Of a stretch of DNA of 64,000 nt, positions 44,861 through 56,126 are shown one piece after another. The notes below the pieces were generated by a model. The model had not been told where the DNA came from and did no database searches. It was given only the letters and a program-made list of their open reading frames with translations. Source of the stretch: CAIXSE01 sp040769125. GTDB taxonomy: Bacteria; Actinomycetota; Thermoleophilia; UBA2241. The number at the start of each line of letters is the position of its first letter. Position 1 is the stretch's first letter. Made by a program: the position numbers and the translations under genes. The stretch spans positions 992,001 to 1,056,000 of the forward strand of contig JAXGLO010000001.1 in assembly GCA_040769125.1 (NCBI GenBank), given 5' to 3'.

Positions 44861-44868
<8 letters not shown>
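43246..44868 (+). CDS. Adenine methylase-like protein, module 2 (NPPY)
   Basis: 540 residues. Another motif X (SSDEVFTPPELANRMLDDLAE) and a variant AdoMet motif DPCTKSGVFLREI are present. A CRYCG/CxxC pair lies near 150-165, and the catalytic FDVIIGNPPYQLGDGG at about 200 is intact. A long C-terminal half (ARWFFGGRGLDRFRKEML..., FLWDRDNPGECEV) resembles the target-recognition part of Eco57I-type enzymes. It overlaps the preceding methylase module by 4 nt and the downstream helicase gene by 8 nt, forming one operon. Confidence 0.85.
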
Positions 44869-47416
<2,548 letters not shown>

Positions 47417-47457
47417 CTTGCGGTCTCTAAGGGAGTCGATACGGAGCAACGTTTCAC

Positions 47458-47835
47458 ATGCGCTTCACGACCGCGGCGCGCATGATCGCCGCGCTCGCCG
47501 AGGCCCGTGAGCAGGCGACGTTCTCTCGCCGGCTGCTCACCTACAGACGGCCCAGCTTGCTGATCGTCGACGAGGTCGGCCTCCTGCCCCTGGGCACCTC
47601 CCAGGCGGCGCACCTCTTCGAGGTCGTCAGCTGCCGCTGCGAGCAGGGATCGATCGTGCTCACCAGCAACAAGAGCTTCGGCGAATGGGCCGAGGTCTTC
47701 TCGGGCGACAGCGTGATCGCCACGGCGATCCTCGACCGCCTGCTGCACCACAACCACGTGATCAACATCCGCGGCGAGAGCTACCGACTCAAGGACAAAC
47801 GTAAGACCGGCGTCGTCAAGACGAAGGGAGGCTGA
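47458..47835 (+). pseudogene. IS21-family istB remnant (N-terminally truncated), copy 1
   Basis: 125 residues matching the C-terminal half of IstB: RFTTAARMIAALAEA, Walker B SLLIVDEVGLLPLG, LTSNKSFGEWAEVF and AILDRLLHHNHVINIRGESYRLKD. The first half with Walker A is missing, and istA is absent. Breakpoint is right before the RFTTAA segment, as in the second copy at 55663. GGTCCACTTTGGACC near 47850 may be an element end. Confidence 0.8.
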
Positions 47836-47872
47836 TGCTACGAACTTGATGAGGGGGTCCACTTTGGACCGT

Positions 47873-48094
47873 CATTGACAACATACACCCCAGAGCAGAA
47901 CGGCATGACCCGAACGCTTCTTCCGCAGTCTCAAGGAGGAGTGTGTCTGGCAGCGCAACTTCGCCGGCATCGTCGAGGCACGAGCGGCGATCAGCAAGTG
48001 GATCCGCTGGCACAACGAGCGTCGTCCCCATCAGGCGCTCGGCTACATGAGCCCGCATCAGCACAGGGCTCAGCAACTACAGGCGGTGGCTTGA
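47873..48094 (+). pseudogene. IS3-family transposase (integrase core) C-terminal remnant
   Basis: Translation gives TYTPEQNGMT, then after a 1-nt frameshift ERFFRSLKEECVWQRNFAG...IRWHNERRPHQALGYMSPHQHRAQQ, the end of an IS3-type rve domain. Start missing and frameshifted. Confidence 0.75.
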
Positions 48095-48120
48095 GATGAG
48101 GGGAGCACTACACGGGCTCG

Positions 48121-48975
48121 CTATCTGAGAGGCCAGCCGTCCCCGACGTCCGGGACGGAGTCCGACAAGACCGCGATCTCTGTCGCCTTCATAACGCGGT
48201 GAGCTGAGTAGTTCAACTCAAACGCGCGTCGGCGCCGGTCTCTATACAACTCGCTGACTTGTGGCACGTTATCGTAAGTGAGCACCCAAGAGCTGTCTTC
48301 AATGTTGTTCAGGACGCGTGCCAGATTCTCGTGGTCTCTTGGCTGAAAGGCGTTCATGTACAGGGAGCCAGCTTTCTCGAAGTAGGGCGGATCGGCATAG
48401 ATGAAGGTGTCGGACTTGTCCGCGTACTCGCGGATGGTCTCGAGCCCGTCTTGGCAGGTTACGGTGATGCAATCCTTATACAAACTGAGAATCCTAATCC
48501 GCTCCCGTAGCGCATCTCTGTTGAAGCGTGCGTCGATCTTGTAGTTGCCTGTCTGGTCGAGTCCGCCGATTGGACCGCCATTCAGAACGCCAGAGCGGTT
48601 TGTCCGATTAAGGTAGAAGGTGGCAAAACCAAGAGTCGCCATATTGGTGACATCGCCGATCGCGTAGATTGTCCGTTGGCGTCGCCATTCATTGACATCA
48701 AGACTCACGTTGTCTATCCGCTCCATCAAAAAGTCGGGCTCGTCCACAATCGTCCGCCAGAAGGCGTAAATCGCCGGGTCGAGATCGTTGATTACCACTC
48801 TGCTGACCTGGCCGGTCACGAGCAGCGCTAATCCGGCACCAGCGCCGCCCGCGTAAGGCTCAACGTATGTGCAGCCGGCGAGGCCGCTGTCTCTGATCGT
48901 CTTGCGCAATCTTGCGTAGAGCGCCACTTTTCCGCCTGGATACCTGAGCGGTGAGACGTGCGGACGTCGAGTCAT
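48121..48975 (-). CDS. Dam-like (D12 class) DNA adenine methylase
   Basis: 284 residues from ATG 48975, overlapping the ParB-like stop (ATGA). SPLRYPGGKVALYARLRK, YVEPYAGGAGAGLALL (motif I), NDLDPAIYAFW and TFIYADPPYFEKAGS (catalytic DPPY) are all present. It methylates adenine, probably at a short site. No cognate endonuclease is adjacent, and its operon partner is a ParB-like protein. Confidence 0.9.
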   Translation of the reverse strand: MTRRPHVSPLRYPGGKVALYARLRKTIRDSGLAGCTYVEPYAGGAGAGLALLVTGQVSRVVINDLDPAIYAFWRTIVDEPDFLMERIDNVSLDVNEWRRQRTIYAIGDVTNMATLGFATFYLNRTNRSGVLNGGPIGGLDQTGNYKIDARFNRDALRERIRILSLYKDCITVTCQDGLETIREYADKSDTFIYADPPYFEKAGSLYMNAFQPRDHENLARVLNNIEDSSWVLTYDNVPQVSELYRDRRRRAFELNYSAHRVMKATEIAVLSDSVPDVGDGWPLR

Positions 48976-50483
48976 CGCGGTGCTCGCGGCTTCATTAGGT
49001 AGCGCATGATCGAGTCGATCGAGTCCCACATCGCAATGACTTCGCTGGAGTCGACCATGAAGTGGTGGTTGTGGTTTATGGCGTCGAGAGCGTCTTTGGT
49101 GGTTACATACATGATTTTGCCGGTTCGAATGCTCTCGATACACTGGATTAGATGATTCGGTCCGTTCTTCTTGACGTACTTCAGCAGCCACAATAGGGCT
49201 TGCCTGAGCTGCACTCGACCGCTGGGGTTGCGGATCTCGGCATTGATGTCGATCGAGCTGGCCTCTGCGAACGCCTTGATGGACTTCTCGAGCGATGCTC
49301 GTAGAGCTAAGAAGGCGATGTTGGGGAACCGCTGCACGTCAAGCGCTGACAACTCGGCCAGCAGATACTTGAGCGCAGTCGGGTAGCTGGGGGGCGCCTT
49401 CACCTGGCTGATGTCCAGGAATTTGTGCGGCTTGAACCGAGGAGGCTTAGCGGTCGTCGGATCGGTTCGCTGGGCTGATTTCGGGGTGCGATCGTCTATC
49501 GCATGGCCGGTGGTGTCCATGTCGCTAGGGGCGGCTCTGTGTCCGGTTCTGACAGCAGGGGCCGATGCCTCGCTGTACGATCCCGCAGACTTGTCGGCTG
49601 GGATGTCGCAGTCGGCGGTTGCGATCGCTTTGAGTTCGGCCATCAACTGAACGTAACGCGGGCTTTTGACCGAGTTCAAACTGCGGGTGTTGATATTACC
49701 GTCCCGCATCCCTCTGATGATGATCGTTGCCATCTCCTTGAAAACCTCATTCGAGATCGTCTTGGTGACCCGACCGTCGCCGTCCATTGTCAGACCAGTA
49801 AGATCCAGGAATGCCTTGGACTCATAGATGCGGGCGAGCGTGGACAGGCCACGCGCCCACTGCTTGGTGGCGAGGAAGTTCCTATCCTCTTGGCTGTCGT
49901 ATTCGACTGCCTTGAACAGGTTGATGACGTGTGCGCGGAACACAAACTTTTTGACGTCGATCGTTGGGTAGCGGTCGACGAGGTCTTTATACTGGCGACC
50001 CGCATCGATTTGGGCTTGGAAGAAAGCAGCCTGCCTAGCTGGCGTCCACGGTCTCCGCATGTTCCCTGTGTGGATGGCAGCAATTAGCTGGTCGGCTTCG
50101 TCCTGACTCGGAGCGATCATAACGCGGATCTTCGCCATGACCGATCGGTTGGGCAGTCGCGAGGCTAGTGCGGTAATCCGCGCCTGGTATTGGGGGATCA
50201 GCATTGGGTTTTGGATCGCCTTGAGGGCGGCTAAACGGCGGTTGCCTTCGACCATTACGTACGTGTCATCGCGCTTGACGACAACTGGTATGTCGTGGGT
50301 TAGGTAGCCGACTTTGCAGATGGCCTCTACTAGGCTAAGGGCGTCCTCGTTGACGAATAGATCCCACAGGATGTCGGCCTCGACCTTTGCGTCTGGCGTC
50401 TTGAGGCGCACGTTCTTGGGATCTAGCTGGATCTGCTTGAGGACGTCGAGCGTGACCTCAGGCCATTGTGATGTGGTTATCAA
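48972..50483 (-). CDS. ParB/Srx-fold domain protein coupled to the methylase
   Basis: 503 residues if started at TTG 50483, which has GTGAGGG upstream and follows a TATAAT at 50534-50529; an earlier TTG at 50567 lies upstream of that promoter. The N-terminal ParB-like core (about 30-120) has LDPKNVRL, GYLTHDIPVVV and VMVEGNRRLAALKAI, like the CTPase/nuclease ParB fold. A helical middle part, a Pro/Thr-rich linker and a C-terminal helical domain (LALRASLEKSIKAFAEA) follow. The family is often found in mobile and defence contexts; function is unknown. Confidence 0.75.
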   Translation of the reverse strand: MITTSQWPEVTLDVLKQIQLDPKNVRLKTPDAKVEADILWDLFVNEDALSLVEAICKVGYLTHDIPVVVKRDDTYVMVEGNRRLAALKAIQNPMLIPQYQARITALASRLPNRSVMAKIRVMIAPSQDEADQLIAAIHTGNMRRPWTPARQAAFFQAQIDAGRQYKDLVDRYPTIDVKKFVFRAHVINLFKAVEYDSQEDRNFLATKQWARGLSTLARIYESKAFLDLTGLTMDGDGRVTKTISNEVFKEMATIIIRGMRDGNINTRSLNSVKSPRYVQLMAELKAIATADCDIPADKSAGSYSEASAPAVRTGHRAAPSDMDTTGHAIDDRTPKSAQRTDPTTAKPPRFKPHKFLDISQVKAPPSYPTALKYLLAELSALDVQRFPNIAFLALRASLEKSIKAFAEASSIDINAEIRNPSGRVQLRQALLWLLKYVKKNGPNHLIQCIESIRTGKIMYVTTKDALDAINHNHHFMVDSSEVIAMWDSIDSIMRYLMKPRAPR

Positions 50484-50528
50484 TTGTCTGCCCTCACTTG
50501 GACTAACGGTGCTCGAGACCGCTAAGTG

Positions 50529-50534
50529 ATTATA
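50529..50534 (-). promoter_or_regulatory. TATAAT -10 for the ParB-methylase operon
   Basis: A perfect TATAAT on the minus strand, 45 nt before TTG 50483. No good -35 at 17 nt. Confidence 0.5.
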
Positions 50535-50683
50535 GAAGTGCCTGCAAACAAGGATCTGAGGAGCCAAGAGTCTACAAGGTGTGTTCGAGTGACGCCGTCC
50601 ATAGCCGTTTCACGCTCTTCGCCATGACACAGAGTGGAGTGTGGCGCGAAACAGCACAGGGTACCGAGCACATCTGCGGCGTC

Positions 50684-50854
50684 TCAGTTGGCCTGCTCAG
50701 TGAGTTTGACGTAGTGGGACTCCGCGACCGTCACAGTGGAGTGTTCGAGGCGCCGGCTGACGGTGTAGAGATCCGCGTCGGAGTTCAGTGGGAGGCAGAC
50801 GCCGGAGTGGTGCAGGTTCTTCAGCAGCGCGTGGTGAAGCTTGACGGCGTGTAC
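50684..50854 (-). pseudogene. Tyrosine recombinase C-terminal remnant
   Basis: The minus strand reads AVKLHHALLKNLHHSGVCL...LYTVSRRLEHSTVTVAESHYVKLTEQ then a stop. This matches the end of phage-type integrases (helix before the catalytic Tyr). The rest of the gene is gone. The surrounding gap 50535-51104 shows no other gene. Confidence 0.5.
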
Positions 50855-51104
50855 TTGTCGATCGTGCTCCTTGCTGATCCGCCAGGGTCACATCAGCTCA
50901 CCGCTCTCGGCGACGATCAGGTTCAGCGCGCGAAGCGGCGTGACTGCGGCGACGGCCTAAGCTTCGCAGCTCGATGTCCTCGAGGCGATGGCTGATTCAC
51001 TTCTGAGGGTCATGGGTGTCGATCGTCAGCGGATCACAACTCCAGCTGAGCGCACCCAGCGGCTCACAGGCGGCAGATAACTCGCATGAACAACTCGCAT
51101 GACG

Positions 51105-51156
51105 TTGACGCGGAGCAATTCGTGGTCTACGATATATCGCGATTACGATATGTCGT
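51105..51156 (+). promoter_or_regulatory. padR promoter with overlapping palindromic operator
   Basis: TTGACG (51105-51110) and TACGAT (51128-51133) with 17-nt spacing form a strong promoter. CGATATATCG (51130-51139) and ACGATATGTCGT (51145-51156), a palindrome and a near-palindrome, overlap the -10 and start site, as expected for PadR autoregulation. Confidence 0.7.
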
Positions 51157-51177
51157 GAACGCCGAAAGGAGCTTGTG

Positions 51178-51750
51178 ATGGCATCGCATCAGACCGACAA
51201 GTGCGCTCAGGCTGCCGCTCACGCCGAGTTCTTCGCGACGCATGGGTTCGCCGATGTGGGAGTGGGGCCGGGTTGCTCGCATGGGATGAGTGCACACTGG
51301 CACGCCGATCCCGCCGGCTTCTGGCGGGCGCCACACGGTAGCGTGCGCGCCGTCGTCCTGTGGGCGCTGGCGGAGAAGCCGATGCACGGTTATCAGATCA
51401 TCAGCGAGATCGAAGAGCGCAGCGGCGGCTTCTGGAAGCTCAGCCCCGGCTCCGTTTACCCGACGCTGCAGCAGCTTGCCGACGAGGCGCTGGTGACGTC
51501 GAGTGAAGACGGTTCTCGCCGTGTCTATGCGCTGACCGACGAGGGCCGCTCGGTGGCGCAGGAGATCAGGGATGGCCACGGGGCAGAGCCGTGGGCCGAC
51601 GCCAAGAAGGTCGGAGAGCGGCGTTATCTGCTCTGGCGAGCCCTCTCGGACGTGGCCGAGGCTACCCGCAAGGTGGCGGTCGAGGGCACGGAGGAGCAGG
51701 CGGACAAGGTGCTGGGACTGCTCGAGGCTGTGCTCACCGACATTCAGTAG
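51178..51750 (+). CDS. PadR-family transcriptional regulator
   Basis: 190 residues from ATG 51178 (AAAGGAGC upstream). The winged-helix core is VRAVVLWALAEKPMHGYQIISEIEERSGGFWKLSPGSVYPTLQQLADEALVTSSEDGSRRVYALTDEGR, followed by a coiled C-terminal dimerisation helix. A His-rich N-terminal stretch of about 45 residues (HAEFFATHGF, HGMSAHWHADP) precedes it. Its own promoter is covered by a palindrome. No transporter or enzyme target lies next to it. Confidence 0.93.
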   Translation: MASHQTDKCAQAAAHAEFFATHGFADVGVGPGCSHGMSAHWHADPAGFWRAPHGSVRAVVLWALAEKPMHGYQIISEIEERSGGFWKLSPGSVYPTLQQLADEALVTSSEDGSRRVYALTDEGRSVAQEIRDGHGAEPWADAKKVGERRYLLWRALSDVAEATRKVAVEGTEEQADKVLGLLEAVLTDIQ

Positions 51751-51825
51751 TCCGTGGTGTCGTCGACGAAAGACGTCGACAGCGGACAGATGCGCGGCGG
51801 CCCGGCCGCCGTGGAAGGTTTTGCC

Positions 51826-51856
51826 GGCCGGTGGCCTACGTGCCGCCGGCCTTTTT
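51826..51856 (+). terminator. Rho-independent terminator of padR
   Basis: GGCCGGTGGC (51826-51835) pairs with GCCGCCGGCC (51842-51851) and is followed by TTTTT (51852-51856). The rest of 51857-52186 is very GC-rich with GCGAGCAGTGCGAG-type simple repeats and no gene. Confidence 0.8.
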
Positions 51857-52184
51857 GCGCCGGCGGCCGGCGATGACCGGGCACAGATCGAGTGCCGGCG
51901 GCGGGCGAAGGCCCGGCACAAAGCCAGTGCCAACGGCGCGAGCGGTGCCGGCGGCGCGAGCAGTGCGAGTGGCGCGCAGCTGAGCGGCTGCAGGGCACTG
52001 AATGGCGACGTGTCGATCAAGCGTGGCCGGAGGACAGCGCACGGTTCGGCCACACTTGAGCATCGAGGAGCGCACCGAGGCCCATCGTCACCCTCTGTCG
52101 GAGCCTGTCTTGGCGCAAGATGGCACCCGAAATGGGCTGGACGGAGGAAGTCAGGGCAGGGCTGCGAGGTGCAAAATCCCTGCA

Positions 52185-52278
<94 letters not shown>

Positions 52279-52458
52279 GCGGTGGCGCGGGAGGCCTCTC
52301 GGCCGCGTGGGCGGAGGCGCCGCGACGGTAGTCTAGCACGCGGCGTCGCCAGCACGTGGCGCCGCGTGCGCGCGGCGCCCGGACGGCCTGGCGCCGGGAG
52401 CCTGCGGCGCGGCGCCCTCAGCGTGCGGCCCCAGGGCGATCCTCCGCCACGGCGACCG

Positions 52459-53637
52459 CTACTGCCTCAGCCGCTCCTCCACCCACGCGGCGACGTCGGC
52501 GGGCCGGAACCCGTAGCGGTCCTTGAGCTCCCTGAGCGGCTGGTCTGCTTCGTCGAGCGGCACGCCGAAGGCGGCGGCCAGCTCCGCGACGGGGATGCCC
52601 GTCGCGTCGGCGATTTCGCGCATCGACATGGAGCCGCGGATCCCGGTGGGGTGGGATTGGAGGCTGCCGCCCTCGCCTCTTCCGGCCCTGCCGCCGCGGC
52701 CGCCCGACTGATCGGCGAACCAGGCGAAGTCGCCGGTCAGGGTGGTCATGCCGACGATCCCCGCCATCAGCGCGACGACGAGGCCACTCGCGAGCGCGGC
52801 CGACGGTCTGCGGTTGCCGGGCGCGGCCACGTACAGCGTGTCGGCCACCGGGCAGGCGTTGACACACTCGTTGCACGAGATGCACTCCGACGAGGTGACG
52901 GTCTCCGCCGCCGAGACCTGCACGTTCATGGGGCAGGCGCGGTTGCAGAGGCCGCAGTCGATGCAGGTTGCTTCGCTCCTCCGGATCCTCAGCACGCTGA
53001 CCTTGCTCAGGAGTCCGAGCAGCGCGCCGGTGGGGCAGAGGTACTTGCAGAAGAACCGCTCGTAGGCGAGAGAGCCGACGAGCGCGGCGATGAGGACCAC
53101 CAGCCCGATGCCGAGCTCCGTGAGCAGCCGTGGGGAGGTGAGGTGCGCCCAGGCGGCCCACGGGTCGTAGGGGCGCATCACGAGCTCGGCCGCCCGCCAC
53201 GTCCAGAGGGCGAACACGAGGAGGACGACGTACTTGAGGAGACGGGCCACGCGGTCGACGGCGGGGGGCACGATCGGCCGGCTCGCGAAGATGCGCCGGC
53301 CGAGCGCTCCGAACAGACCCTGGAGCGTGCCCAGCGGGCAGAGCTGCCCGCAGAAGGATCTCCGGTAGGCGAGCGCCATGGCGACCATGCCCACGAGGAG
53401 GATGACCGACGCGGCGGCGGTGCGTCTGACGTAGTCGCCGCCGGTGAGCAGGGAGTAGAGAGTCTCGACGCCGCCGAAGGGGCAGAGCGCGTCGACGCCG
53501 GCCGGCCGGCTCACGCCACGCACGTTGTGGTGTGCGGTGATGAGTGCCGTCATCCCGACAAGTACCACACCGAGAATCACCCACCTGAGGATGCGTGCTC
53601 GGCGCTGTGCCCGCTTGTCGGCCCGTTTGTATGCCAT
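52459..53637 (-). CDS. NapH/MauN-like membrane polyferredoxin with C-terminal helical domain
   Basis: 392 residues from ATG 53637. At least four membrane helices carry the NapH-type motifs CPFGGVETLY, FCGQLCPLGTLQG and FFCKYLCPTGALLGLLSK. Then come two [4Fe-4S] clusters (CIDCGLCNRACPMNV, CISCNECVNACPVADT), another helix and a C-terminal domain of about 50 residues (MREIADATGIPVAELAAAFGVP...YGFRPADVAAWVEE) of helix-turn-helix-like pattern. Such proteins pass electrons across the membrane to reductases, but no reductase is adjacent. Confidence 0.85.
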   Translation of the reverse strand: MAYKRADKRAQRRARILRWVILGVVLVGMTALITAHHNVRGVSRPAGVDALCPFGGVETLYSLLTGGDYVRRTAAASVILLVGMVAMALAYRRSFCGQLCPLGTLQGLFGALGRRIFASRPIVPPAVDRVARLLKYVVLLVFALWTWRAAELVMRPYDPWAAWAHLTSPRLLTELGIGLVVLIAALVGSLAYERFFCKYLCPTGALLGLLSKVSVLRIRRSEATCIDCGLCNRACPMNVQVSAAETVTSSECISCNECVNACPVADTLYVAAPGNRRPSAALASGLVVALMAGIVGMTTLTGDFAWFADQSGGRGGRAGRGEGGSLQSHPTGIRGSMSMREIADATGIPVAELAAAFGVPLDEADQPLRELKDRYGFRPADVAAWVEERLRQ

Positions 53638-53740
53638 CTGCGTCTCTTTTCGCGGGCGGTGCCTGACTTCCGCCACGTCAGACGGGTGTGTGGTTAGGGC
53701 CGCCGGCGCAGGAAGTGCCCGGAGCACGGCAGGGGGAGGT

Positions 53741-53836
53741 GATGGCGGAGAGGGAGGGATTCGAACCCTCGAGGCAGGTCACCCCCGCCCACGCGATTTC
53801 CAGTCGCGCTCCTTAAGCCAACTCGGACACCTCTCC
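53741..53836 (-). tRNA. tRNA-Ser (GGA)
   Basis: A class II tRNA: acceptor GGAGAGG/CCTCTCC, anticodon arm CGCGA-CTGGAAA-TCGCG (anticodon GGA), a long variable arm, GGTTCGAATCC T-loop and encoded CCA. Confidence 0.96.
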
Positions 53837-54084
53837 GCAGCGCCACACGATGCTCCGAAGGAGCGGACGCACAGTATACGCCAGGGCGGGCGGGGCGGCG
53901 AAACCCGCCGACGCGCGGACGGGCTCGTCTATGAGCACGCCTGGAGCGTGCGCATGGCCTGGTGGCCGTGGTTGCCGATGCGGCGCGCGTCGACGCGCGT
54001 GGGGAGCGCGCCGCAGTGTCCATGGTCGGTGTACTCGCAGAAGCCGCGCGGCGACACGCGTGGAGCGCGCGCACGGCCCGGTGC

Positions 54085-54549
54085 TTAGCGGCGCGCCTGG
54101 AAGAAGGCCCGCAGTAATGCGACCGACTCGTCGGCAAGGACGCCGCTGGTGATCTCCAGGGTGTGGTTGAGGCGGGGATCCTGGCAGACGTTGTAGAGCG
54201 AGCCCGCGGCTCCCGCCTTGGCGTCGGGGGCGCCGTAGACGAGGTGGGGGATGCGCGCCTGTACGATGGCGCCTGCGCACATGGGGCACGGTTCGATGGT
54301 GACGTAGAGCACCGTGTTGAGGAGGCGCCAGCTCCGCATGTGGCGGGCGGCCTCCTTGATGGCGATGATCTCGGCGTGCGCGAGCGGGCTGTTGCGGATC
54401 TCGCGCTCGTTGCCGCCCGCGGCGATGACTTCGCCGTCGAGTACGATCACTGCGCCCACGGGCACGTCGCCGTGCTCGGCGGCGCGCTCGGCCTCGCGCA
54501 GCGCGAGGCGCATGTAGTACTCGTGGCGGGGGAACTGGACGTTGCTCAC
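54085..54549 (-). CDS. tadA: tRNA-specific adenosine deaminase
   Basis: 154 residues. The zinc-binding/catalytic motifs LAHAEIIAIKEA (HAE) and EPCPMCAGAIVQARI are intact, with the substrate loop EREIRN. It converts A34 to inosine in tRNA-Arg(ACG), the same tRNA gene used as an integration site at 58115. Confidence 0.95.
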   Translation of the reverse strand: MSNVQFPRHEYYMRLALREAERAAEHGDVPVGAVIVLDGEVIAAGGNEREIRNSPLAHAEIIAIKEAARHMRSWRLLNTVLYVTIEPCPMCAGAIVQARIPHLVYGAPDAKAGAAGSLYNVCQDPRLNHTLEITSGVLADESVALLRAFFQARR

Positions 54550-54790
54550 GGCTCAATCATGCCCGCTTCACCGCCCCTTGCCAACACGGCGCGGGCGGCC
54601 TGTCCTGCGTTGCGGCGCCGCGGGGCGCCTTCGGCTGCAGGGTCGAGGAGAGAGCCTCGAGCGCCTCGACCGCGACGTTTCGCCGGCGCCCGCCGCCGCG
54701 GGGCCGAGAGCATATCGGCCGCCGCCGAGGTATAAAGGAGAGTACGGCGGCCGTGTCCGTGGCCGGCTACATCGTCTGCGGGAGCGTGGA

Positions 54791-55504
54791 ATGGGTCTCT
54801 ATCTGCTGTGCTTCATCGTCCCTTTCATCATCGGCCTGGCGGTTCAGGGCTGGCTCAAGCGCACGTTCGCGGCCAACAGCCGCAAGCCCGTGGCCAGCGG
54901 CATGTCCGGGGCCGAAGTGGCGCGCATGATCCTCGACAGCAACGGGCTGAGCGGTGTGCCGGTGCATCTCTCGCAGGAGGGGACGCTCAGCGACCACTAC
55001 GATCCGCGCAACCGGAGCGTGAGCCTCTCGCGTGAGGTGCACCAGGGGCGCTCTATCGCTGCGACAGCGGTTGCGGCTCACGAGGTCGGCCACGCCATTC
55101 AGCACGCCGAGGCGTACGTCCCGATGACCCTGCGCTCGGCGGTGTGGCCGGTCGTTGCCTTCGGCTCACAGGCGTGGTTCTTCATCCTCATGATCGGCGT
55201 GATCATGGGCGGTGTCGGCGACATCGCTGGCGGCATGCAATCCACGCCGGGCAGCCTGCTGATCAACATCGCGTTGATCTTGTTCGCCAGCGTCGTGGCC
55301 TTCCAGTTCATCACGCTGCCGGTTGAGTTCAACGCATCGCGCCGCGCCGCCAAGCAGTTGAAGGAGTTGAGGCTCGTGACCGATGCGGAGGCGGCCGGGG
55401 TGCGGAGCACTCTAACGGCCGCCGCTATGACCTACGTGGCCGGCGCTCTCGCCGCTCTGGCGCAGCTCCTCTTCTTCCTGCTGCGCTTCGGCGGCAGTCG
55501 CTGA
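54791..55504 (+). CDS. Membrane zinc metallopeptidase (YugP-like)
   Basis: 237 residues from ATG 54791. An N-terminal membrane helix precedes ILDSNGLSGVPVHLSQEGTLSDHYDPRNRSVSLSREVH and the zinc-binding AAHEVGHAIQHAEAY. Three or four more helices and LPVEFNASRRAAKQL follow. This is the YugP/DUF zinc metallopeptidase pattern; substrates are unknown. Confidence 0.92.
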   Translation: MGLYLLCFIVPFIIGLAVQGWLKRTFAANSRKPVASGMSGAEVARMILDSNGLSGVPVHLSQEGTLSDHYDPRNRSVSLSREVHQGRSIAATAVAAHEVGHAIQHAEAYVPMTLRSAVWPVVAFGSQAWFFILMIGVIMGGVGDIAGGMQSTPGSLLINIALILFASVVAFQFITLPVEFNASRRAAKQLKELRLVTDAEAAGVRSTLTAAAMTYVAGALAALAQLLFFLLRFGGSR

Positions 55505-55662
55505 GCGCGGCTGCGGCCGGGGCGGCTGGGGCGCAGTCGGTCGAGGCCTTCTTCGCGCTCTGCAACCGGAAGGACAACTACGAGAATCGGAGTCTTCGGG
55601 GGCAAGCGCCTGGGTGTGAGGGGTCCTTCCGTCACGAGTGCGAAACATTGCTGCGCTGCCTG

Positions 55663-56079
55663 GTGCGCTTCACGACCGCAGCGCGCCTCGTGGCGGCGCT
55701 CGCCGAGGCGCGTGAGCAGGCGACCTACGGCCGCCGCCTGCTCACCTACACACGGCCCAGCCTGCTGATCGTCGACGAGGTCGGCTTCCTGCCCCTGGAC
55801 ACCTCCCAGGCCGCCCTGCTCTTCGAGGTCGTCAGCCGCCGCTACGAGCGGGGCTCGATCGTGCTCACCAGCAACAAGAGCTTCAGCGAATGCGCAGAGG
55901 TCTTCTCGGGCGACAGCGTGATCGCCACGGCGATCCTCGACCGCCTGCTGCACCACAGCCACGTGACCAACATCCGCGGCGAGAGCTACCGGCTCAAGGA
56001 CAAGCGTAAGGCCGGCGTCGTCAAGACGAAGGGGTCAACTCCACAGCGCGAAGACAGCGTGCAAGGGCGATGGGGCTGA
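55663..56079 (+). pseudogene. IS21-family istB remnant (N-terminally truncated), copy 2
   Basis: Same fragment as at 47458: RFTTAARLVAALAEA..., SLLIVDEVGFLPLD, ILDRLLHHSHVTNIRGESYRLKD. Walker A half and istA missing. Reading continues past the normal end (TKG...) into foreign sequence. The two copies share about 85-90% of residues by eye. Confidence 0.8.
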
Positions 56080-56126
56080 GGTCTTGCTGGCGCTTCAGCA
56101 GAGCGCGTTTGTCCCGAACTCACCAG

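Noticed and set aside
50579..50995. Plus-strand frame of 138 codons
   Set aside because: No family and antisense to the integrase remnant, whose motifs are recognisable.
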